64,000 nucleotides of DNA from Shinisaurus crocodilurus (Eukaryota; Chordata; Lepidosauria; Squamata; Shinisauridae). Of the stretch, positions 56,910 to 64,000 are shown piece after piece. Each line of letters starts with the position of its first letter. Within the stretch, counting starts at the first letter, position 1. The translations under genes were made by a program, and so were the position numbers. The stretch spans positions 138,758,564 to 138,822,563 of the forward strand of contig CM037880.1 in the NCBI GenBank assembly GCA_021292165.1. The letters run 5' to 3'. The notes beneath the pieces are model-generated. The model worked only from the letters and a program-made list of their open reading frames with translations, ran no database searches and was not told where the DNA came from.

Positions 56910-57068
56910 CCTGTGGCTTATGCTGGCTCAGCTTGTCTGAGCGTGGAAAGCTAAGCAGGGTCAAGCCTGGTTGTTACTTGGATGGGAGACCCCCTCCTCT
57001 AGTTTCCTGCATTGAGCAGGGGGTTGGACTCGATAGCCTTGTAGGCTCCTTCCAACTCTATAATCTAT
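56910..57068 (+). mobile_element. 5S-rRNA-derived SINE with CR1-like tail, + copy
   Basis: 5S-like core: GAAAGCTAAGCAGGGTC, CAAGCCTGGTTGTTACTTGG, ATGGGAGACC (the A-box to C-box part of 5S). Then CCTCCTCTAGTTTCCTGCAT and the CR1-like end GGGTTGGACTCGATAGCC, then CTTCCAACTCTATAATC. A hAT MITE follows almost at once. Confidence 0.88.
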
Positions 57069-57078
57069 GAATCTAGAC

Positions 57079-57214
57079 CAGGGCTCTCCAACCTTGGGTC
57101 CCCAGATGTTGCTGGCCTATAGCTCCCAGCATACCCAGCCAGCATGGCTAATGGCAAGGGATTCTGGGAGCTGTAGTCCAGCAACATCTGGGGACCCAAG
57201 GTTGGAGAGCCCTT
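57079..57214. mobile_element. Palindromic hAT MITE, 136 bp
   Basis: Same family as 35008, opposite orientation. Flanking 8-mers ATCTAGAC (57071-57078) and GTCTAGAC (57215-57222) match at 7 of 8. Confidence 0.88.
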
Positions 57215-57465
57215 GTCTAGACATTATAGCAGAGGGAAAGCTTTTTAAAAATCCTAGCTTCTAAGAATAGTTCGCAAAATTCATGAAGATATCAGGCCTC
57301 ATTTTAATTCAGTTTGGCAAAGGTCATACCAAATGGACAAACAAGGAGATGAGAAATTTGTGTGTGAGGGACTGAAGGAGGATATGTGAATACTATGACC
57401 TGCTTTTGTTCTTTGCAACCTGGTTTTAAATCTGAACCAGTTCTTAACAGTTCATTTAGAGGCCT

Positions 57466-57560
57466 TGGATGACCCCTCCTCTAGTTTCCTGCATTCAGTA
57501 GAGGGTTGGACTCGATGGCCTTGTAGGCCCCTTCCAACTCTATGATCTATGAATCTATGT
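57466..57560 (+). mobile_element. Tail-only fragment of the 5S-derived SINE
   Basis: CCTCCTCTAGTTTCCTGCAT, then GGGTTGGACTCGATGGCC and CCTTCCAACTCTATGATC, without the 5S-like head: a 5' truncation. Confidence 0.75.
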
Positions 57561-57744
57561 TCGGACAATCTAGATTTGGACCTAGGTTGTTAAATGCCTT
57601 CATTTTTGGGTGCTTAATTTGGATGATCCCTTACAAGGAGTTAGAGCATGTCAAGAAAAACGGCTACACAAAAACAAAGATAATGCAGTCTCTTGTTTTA
57701 GAAAAGGATGCCTCTAAGCCTAAAAATTAAGGGTTTATTTTATT

Positions 57745-60700
57745 AGATATTTATTTATTTATTCATTTTCTATACTGCCCAACAGCCGAAGCTCTCTGGG
57801 CGGTGTGCAACAATCAATTTAAAAAAAGCACAATAAAATACCGTTAAAAATATAAACAATAAAACATAAAAATTTAAAACCAATTTTAAAAATATCACAG
57901 AACAAATTAATAAAACACGACCGCTAAAAACAATTTACCACCCCGCCATATACCATCTAATTATTAAAAGCCTCAACGTAGAGGGCAGTCTTAACCTGGC
58001 ACCAAAAAGATAATAGAGTTGGCACCAGGCGGGCCTCAGGGGGGAGCTTGTTCCACAGTTGGGGGGCTACCACAGAAAAGGCCCTCCTCCTTGTCGCTGC
58101 CCTCCGAGCCTCACGTGGAGGTGGCAGTCAGAGGAAGGCCCCAGATGTTGAACGTAGTGTCCAGGGAGATTGTGGTTGGGAGAGACGTTCCATCAGGTAT
58201 TGTGGTCCCAAGCCGTGTAGGGCTTTATAGTTCACAACCAGCACCTTGAATTGCTCTCGGAAGCTTATAGGCAGCCAGTGCAAGCGAGACAGAACAGGTG
58301 TTATATGTTCGGACCTTCTGGTCCTGGTGATTATTCTGGCTGCTGCATTTTGCACAAGCTGCAGCTTCTGAACAGTCTTCAAAGGCAGCCCCACGTAGAA
58401 TGCATTACAGTAGTCTAGTATAGAGATCACCAGAGCGTAGATTACTGAAACCAGGCTATCCCTGTCCAGATAGGGGCGTAGCTGGGCCACCAGCCAAAGC
58501 TAGTAGAAGGTACTCCGTGCCACTGAGGCCACCTGAGCCTCGTGATAAAGATAGCTCAAGAAGAACCCCCAAGCTATGAACCTGCTCCTTCAAGGGGAGT
58601 GCAACCCCATCCAGAACAGGTTGAACACCCTCCATCCAGTCAGAGGAACCACCCACTAACAGCATCTCAGTCTTGTCTGGATTGAGCCACAGTTTGTTAG
58701 CCATCATCCAGTCCATTGTCGCAGCCAGGCACCAGTTCAGCACATCCACAGCCTCACCTGCTGATGACACGCAGCTCTATTTCTCCTTTTCATCAGTGTA
58801 CTGATGGCAACACATTCCGAAACTCCGGATGACCCCGCTCAGCGGTTTCATGTAGATGTTGAATAGCATGGGAGATAAGACTGACCCCTGTGGGACTCCG
58901 TACTGGAGAGTCCACGGGGCCAAGCAGTATTCCCCAAGCACCAGCTTCTGGAGCCATTCATCCAAGTAGGAGTGGAACCACTGCAATGCAGTACCCCCCA
59001 CTCCTAACTCAGACAACCACTCCAGAAGGATACCATGGTCGATGGTATCGAAAGCCGGTGAGAGACCCAGGAGTATCAACAGGGTCACACTCCCCCTGTC
59101 TCTCTCCTAACAAAGGTCATCATACAGGGTGACCAAAACTGTTTCCATGCCGAAACCAGGCCTGAACCCCGACTGAAATGGATCCAGATAATCAGTCTCA
59201 TCCAAGAGTGCCTGGAGCTGGTTGACAACCACCCGCTCAAGGACCTTGCCCAAGAAAGGAACATTTGCCACTGGCCTAAAGTTATTAAGATCTTCCGGGT
59301 CCAGGGAGGGTTTCTTCAGGAGTGGCCTCACCACTGCTTCTTTCAAGCAGCCCGGGACCACTCCCTCTCGTAAAGAGGCATTGATCACCTCCCTGGCCCA
59401 GCTGACTGTGCCCTCCTTGCTGGTTTTTATGAGCCAAGAGGGGCAAGGATCCAGTACGGACGTGGTTGCATGAACCTGTCTAAGCACCTTGTCAACATCC
59501 TCGAGCTGTACCAACTGAAACTCATCCAAAAGAATTTGACCAGACTGTGCTCTAGGAACCTCACCTGATTCCACTGCCCTAACATTGGAGTCCAAGTCCT
59601 GGCGGATGCAAGAATTTTTTCCTGGAAGTGCCTAGCAAAAATATTACAGTGGGCCTCAGAGGGGTCCAGAATGTCCTTGGGGCCAGCATATAAAAGGCCC
59701 CGGATAACCCTAAAAAGCTCTGCTGGGCAGCAAACAGAATATTGAATAGAGGCAGTGAGATGTTGTTTCTTTGCCACCCTCACTGCCTCTAAATATATCC
59801 AATTGTAGGCACAAACCAGGGCTTGATTGCATCTACTTGGAGTTTTTCTCCATCTGCACTCAAGCCATCTCCTGTTTTGTTTCATTGCTCTCAGCTCTGG
59901 GGTATACCACAGAGCCATATGAACTCTACTACAGAGAGGGCGCTCAGGAGCAATCATGTCAACCGCCCTGTTCATCTCTGTATGCCAGAGATCGACCAGG
60001 GATTTGATAGGACCGCCAGCCATATCAGCCGGAAACCCCCCCAAGGGCTGTCTGGAAACCATCCGGATCCATTAGCCTTCGGGGGCGGACCATCTTAATA
60101 GGTCCCCCACCCTTGCAGAGGGGAAAAGTCGCTGTCAGTCTAAATCTCAGCAGGGCTGAAAAAACCAGCTCCAGAGTGTGCCCTGCTACATGCGTTGGGC
60201 CAATGACATGTTGGGACAGTCCCATGGTCGTCATGGAGTCCATGAAATCCTGAGCCGCCCCAGATAGGGTGCCCTCGGCATGGATGTTAATGTCTTCCAG
60301 GACCAGCAGCCTGGGGGACCTCAACATTGCAACCGAGACCACCTCCGTCAGCTCAGGTAGGGAGTCTGTTGGGCAGCGGGGTGGGCGGTACACCAACAAA
60401 ATCTCCAATCTGTCCCGCTGACCCAACACAAGGTGCAAACATTCCAGACCAGTAGTCAGACAGACTGGGAGCCTGGAGAGAGAGAGAGAGAATTCTTATA
60501 GACCACGACAGCCCCCTCTCCCCAGCCCTCCGGTCTACCCTGATGCTGCACCAAGTACCCCGTTGGGCATAACTGGGAGAGACTAACTCCCCCTGTTTGC
60601 CCACCCAGGTCTCAGTAATGCATACCAGATCAGCTGCCTCAATCACTATGAGATCATGGATGAGGGAAGTCTTAGTTTGGACCGATCCGGCATTTAAAAG

Positions 60701-61200
60701 TAGCATCTGAAGACCCGAGGACAGGCTGATAGGGCAACCACCAAACCTGTGGGTGCAAGGAGGGCCGGAACACGGCACAGCAGTTAACTGCCTGGTCCGC
60801 GTTACCCTCACCTGGCTAGCCATCCACCCAACACCGTATCTTCCTCTACCCGTCACTACACCAATTGGAGCCCCCACATAGTCCCCCCAGGTCCCATGTC
60901 TGCCCTCTACAGCACATCCTCTGGGAATCCTCCCCGAGAGCAAAATAAATGGTATTAGGGAGGTGGCCCTTGCCCTTGCAGCTCCCCCAAAGGGGCGACC
61001 CCCTTTGGTGTTGTCTCCTTCGGGGATGTCACCACCACACTCCTCGGACCAGCAGATGTAGACCTCCTGAGGGAGGACAGCTGGTAGAGGTCTGCAATCA
61101 ATCAGTCCCAGGTGGCAGCTCCTTCACTGTTGGTTGCAGCCTTCAGGGGAAGCAGGGGCCCAGTCCAGCAAGGAATAACCAGGGAGAGGAAAAAGCTGGC
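57745..61200 (-). mobile_element. L2-like LINE, nearly complete but degraded
   Basis: On the - strand, in order: a 5' region (61200-60950), endonuclease pieces (about 60940-60030), linker, reverse transcriptase (about 59595-58130), 3'UTR and (AATA)n tail at 57745-57770. At about 3.45 kb it is the most complete member of the family that left fragments at 6286, 11786, 17575, 19580, 21591, 21961 and 25025. CR1-clade membership (L2 versus CR1 proper) is inferred. Confidence 0.8.
58128..60943 (-). pseudogene. L2-like endonuclease/reverse transcriptase, frameshifted
   Basis: Domains lie in separate frames. 60943-60353: LLLNAGSVQTKTSLIHD and VCITETW (endonuclease start). 60438-60025: LLVYRPP, LVLEDINIHAEG (GDFNxH position, Gly replaced by Glu) and GPTHVAGHTLELVFS. 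59595-59107: LKEAVVRPLLKKPSLD and NFRPVANVPFLGKVLERVVV (RT start). 59088-58777: FDTIDHGILLEWLSELGV, GVPQGSVLSPMLFNIYMKPL, then QYTDE where YADD is expected. 58490-58128: LDYCNAFYVGLPLKTVQKLQ and HITPVLSRLHWLPI. Several frameshifts and the damaged YADD show it is dead. Confidence 0.85.
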
Positions 61201-61330
61201 ATGTTTTATTACATTGTTTTAATTGTACATCACCCAGGGTGGCTGGGTGACTGGCCAGATGGGCGATTAACAAATGCAATTAATTAATTAATTAATTAAC
61301 ACTAGAAAATAATAAATAAATAAATAAATG
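61200..61330 (+). mobile_element. LINE 3' tail fragment with (ATTA)n
   Basis: TGTACATCACCCAGGGTGGC, CCAGATGGGCGATTAACAAA, then (ATTA)n and (AATA)n. An L2-like 3' end facing away from the LINE to its left. Confidence 0.6.
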
Positions 61331-62785
61331 CTTGACCTTATGGCTAATGTCATGAATGGAGTCTTCTTGTCTTCTAAAATGTGAAACCTGCCACAGTCAT
61401 TGGATATTGGAAGCAGTTGGGGATTCTCCTTTCTCGTTGTTAGATGGAAAGATTCCTTATTTGCCTAAAGTGCATTTTCACTTAAAACAAGTGAAAATGC
61501 ACTTCATGCTTTCTTCCCCATTTTTTGAATCTTTATGAACAAGGTTTGTGGGGTGCATTGGTGGGTGACTGGGCAGCATCCCCCTCCCTTAACTTTTTGC
61601 TACTGCCTGTGGAGGGAGCAGTAGAAGTCCTTGTGGCGGCCATTATTCTCCCCCAGAATGCTCCTGGAATCATGCTATGTGAAGACATAGGAGAGTTCTA
61701 GGGGCAAAGAGGGGTGGCCCCCAGTTGACTTTTCTTGTACAGTGCTCTTCTGGCAAGTCAGAAACTGGCATTCTGTGAGTGGAAGAGGCTCTGCTACTCA
61801 CATAACGCTATTGTTGGATATGCTACACCTGACTGTGTGCCTTTTCTTGGCTCCAGTCTTTGCAAAATTAGTTCATCAAAAAGATTGGATAGATGTACAA
61901 GAGTATTAATCCATTTTCTGAGAATGGATGTACGCAAATTCTTTAACCTGAAAAACCTGGAAAAATTACTAAAAGCTGAATAATATATATTCTATTTGTT
62001 GTGCTCTGACTCGCTTTCCTGACAGAGAGTTCAGGAAACTCAGACCATTTCCAACTGATTAAGGCTACTGGTTGCCCAGTAAAGGAGAAAAACTCAGTGG
62101 GTTATTCCCATGGTTAATTTGCTGAGGCAAATTTTAATGCAGAGAAATTAGATTTACACAAAAAATAAGTGGTAATTCCATAATTATCCACAATCTCTCA
62201 TTTATTTGCACATTGATTTTTAACATGGTTGATGAGGCCCTTTTTTATCTCGGGTAAGTGATCAGTGGCATGTTCAGCAAGTTGGGAGGTGTTCAATAGG
62301 AACAGGTAGATGGAGTTGGGAAGTATTCATTGGCACACTTGATAGATTGGGTTCAGATTTAGGGCACATGCAGCTGGGCTGGCAGGAGCAGACTTCCCTT
62401 CCACCGCCTCCCCATGCAAGCCCTCTGAAAATGCTACATGCAGGGTCAGGGGACCTTGCTGAATGTGGTGAGCTATGGTGGGGAGGGGGATCACTGAAAA
62501 TCAGATGAAGGCATCTTCCATGAGCAGAGCCCTTCTGTCCATAGAAGGCAGATCCTGGGTCCAATCCAAAAAGTCCAAATATATCTTGCCATGTGTACAG
62601 TGGTGGAAAACTTTGGTAATAGGTTCCCACAGTGTATGTGGGAATGTGCCTTGCTAGTACATTTTGTCATTTCCAAATGTAACTAGGCTAAGTTCTTTAC
62701 AGAATATGTCCTCAACAAATAGTGTCCTCAGCCTTTGACTAAACCTCTTGAGGGAAAAGAGCCATAGATCTGCAAGACCTTAGAG
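61331..62785. other. Intron segment without gene
   Basis: AT-rich. One perfect hairpin (61468-61504), listed separately. No exon recognised. Confidence 0.45.
61468..61504. repeat. Perfect hairpin, 16-bp arms
   Basis: AAGTGCATTTTCACTT, loop AAAAC, then AAGTGAAAATGCACTT. Confidence 0.95.
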
Positions 62786-62920
62786 CAGGGGTGGGCAACT
62801 TGTGTCCCTCCAGATGTTCTGGCTTGCAAATCCCATCACCCCTAGGCAGCATAGCCAGTGGTGAGGATTGGTGGGAGTTGTGGCCCTCCAGATGTTTTGG
62901 CCTACAAGTTGCTCCACCTG
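62786..62920. mobile_element. Palindromic hAT MITE, 135 bp
   Basis: Ends CAGGGGTGGGCAACTTGT and, in reverse complement, CAGGTGGAGCAACTTGTA. Flanking 8-mers CCTTAGAG and TTTTAGAG agree at 6 of 8. Confidence 0.85.
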
Positions 62921-62928
62921 TTTTAGAG

Positions 62929-64000
62929 ATTGTTTCATGGGCAAAGCTCATTTTATGATTCGTATAGTTCCAAACATGATAGTGTATAATTTCATAGTCA
63001 AGCAGAATCCATGTGCCCTGTTCTGGAGAAATCTAAAATGATGATTGCGTGATCAGCATGAATAATAGAGTGTTATTCTCTATTGTATTGCCATAAAGTA
63101 TTAGGTAGACAGAGGAGGAGTTTGTTTGCCTGACATTTATTTTGGTTTATAGTGTTACTGTTGATAAATTCCCACTCAGAGTGCTTGCAACCTGCAGTGG
63201 TATTGCTCAGTGGTATATGAGATCAACATTTTCTCTAATTGTACCTGCTAGTAGAAAGCAGTATAGTATTACTCTTGCCAGCAACTCTTAATGTCATTCT
63301 GTTGTGGTAGGGATGAAAGGAGAAATGCCACAGTGTTGACAGAATCTGGATGGTAATAGGACTTACATTCTATGAAACCAAAATTGTGTGTGTGATCTCA
63401 GTCTAATTCTTGTAAAACCATGTCAGTTTGTTGCTTCTGAGAATCTGGAAAACCAACCAATTTTTTCTCTGTTGTTTATATAAATGACCTCTCCCCCTGC
63501 TTCCCCAACCTTTTGAAAAAGAAGCAGACAAAAACATCAGTCTTTCCAGAGATGCAAGTAGTATTTCTGGAAGTTTAAATGGAAATGGAGCTTGAATGTA
63601 GTTGGAGATTTTAGGAGAAGATAGATTTTTCTAAGTTTGGTAAGAAAATGTTAAAACAAAGAACATGTATACTGTATTAAATATGTGGTGGTACAGGGAC
63701 ACTGAAGAGGGAAAGGGACCATGATGTCACAAGAGGAAAGATCCTGAGGTGAGCAGTTCATTTTCTTTGCACATGTGTAGGAGAGTGTGTACACAGACAC
63801 AGAGGATCGTGGAATCAGCATACATTTCACCATACATAATATATAAAAGATGCTCCCTCATGAGGTACTAAATAAGTGCTTTGTAAAAACTTGCAAGTTT
63901 AGACAAAAATTAAAGGTTGTAAATGCTCATTTGAAGCAAGAAATTAATGTTTATGTTTTATATTCTGATGAAATGTTAGCAAGGGGAAAAAAGCCAACAA
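62929..64000. other. Intron segment to window end
   Basis: AT-rich, no exon or repeat family recognised. Confidence 0.5.

Larger units (their letters stand above)
16837..64000 (+). other. CDKAL1: Large CDKAL1 intron (continues beyond window)
   Basis: No sequence encoding the expected continuation (Glu-Asn followed by the second cluster Cys region) was found to the end of the window. All later features are therefore intronic. Very long introns are normal for this gene. Confidence 0.75.

Noticed and set aside
56935..56995. Functional 5S rRNA gene
   Set aside because: Only the internal promoter part is conserved. The 5' third and the 3' end are replaced and four copies share the same chimera.
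61735..61983. 82-codon frame considered as a later CDKAL1 exon
   Set aside because: The translation does not resemble the UPF0004 or radical-SAM regions expected next.

Overview
The window is vertebrate nuclear DNA, most likely from a squamate reptile (lizard). It has AT-rich sequence, very sparse exons and long introns. The repeat mixture is CR1 and L2-like LINEs, an RTE-like LINE, tRNA-derived and 5S-rRNA-derived SINEs, a Tc1 transposon and many short palindromic hAT MITEs. Species assignment is inference; no species marker was seen.

Two host genes are recognisable, both on the + strand. At 1521-1786 lies the last coding exon of E2F3, carrying the RB-binding end of the transactivation domain, followed by a 3'UTR of about 2.1 kb with several AATAAA signals (last at 3887). 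A CpG-rich segment near 9170-9760 is the probable CDKAL1 promoter and first non-coding exon. CDKAL1 coding exons follow at 12815-12984 (start codon 12818) and 16724-16836. Their intron phases agree (2, then 1). No later CDKAL1 exon was found, so 16837-64000 reads as one large intron. The E2F3-CDKAL1 order matches human 6p22.3.

Region by region: 4301-6095 is a GC-rich element with hAT-like termini, internal 95-bp tandem repeats and a cluster of strong hairpins. 6590-8447 is a 5'-truncated RTE-like LINE. 13879-15505 is a nearly full-length, inactivated Tc1 transposon. 17575-22390 is a patchwork of L2-like LINE pieces in alternating orientation. 22390-40300 is mostly unremarkable intron with scattered SINEs and MITEs and a 107-bp local duplication. 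40336 to about 44395 is an almost intact RTE-like retrotransposon on the - strand, with a frame of more than 1,060 codons covering endonuclease, reverse transcriptase and a terminal zinc finger. 46640-47190 is a 551-bp imperfect palindrome built on a tRNA-SINE. 47283-54660 holds CR1 remnants with nested insertions. 57745-61200 is a degraded but nearly complete L2-like LINE.

No CRISPR array, operon or other prokaryotic system is present. The best candidates for something new are the nearly intact RTE-like element (no usable AUG before the endonuclease unless an in-frame UGA is bypassed), the perfect hairpins at 5658-5982, the SINE palindrome at 46640-47190, and the 5S-derived SINE family with a CR1-type tail.
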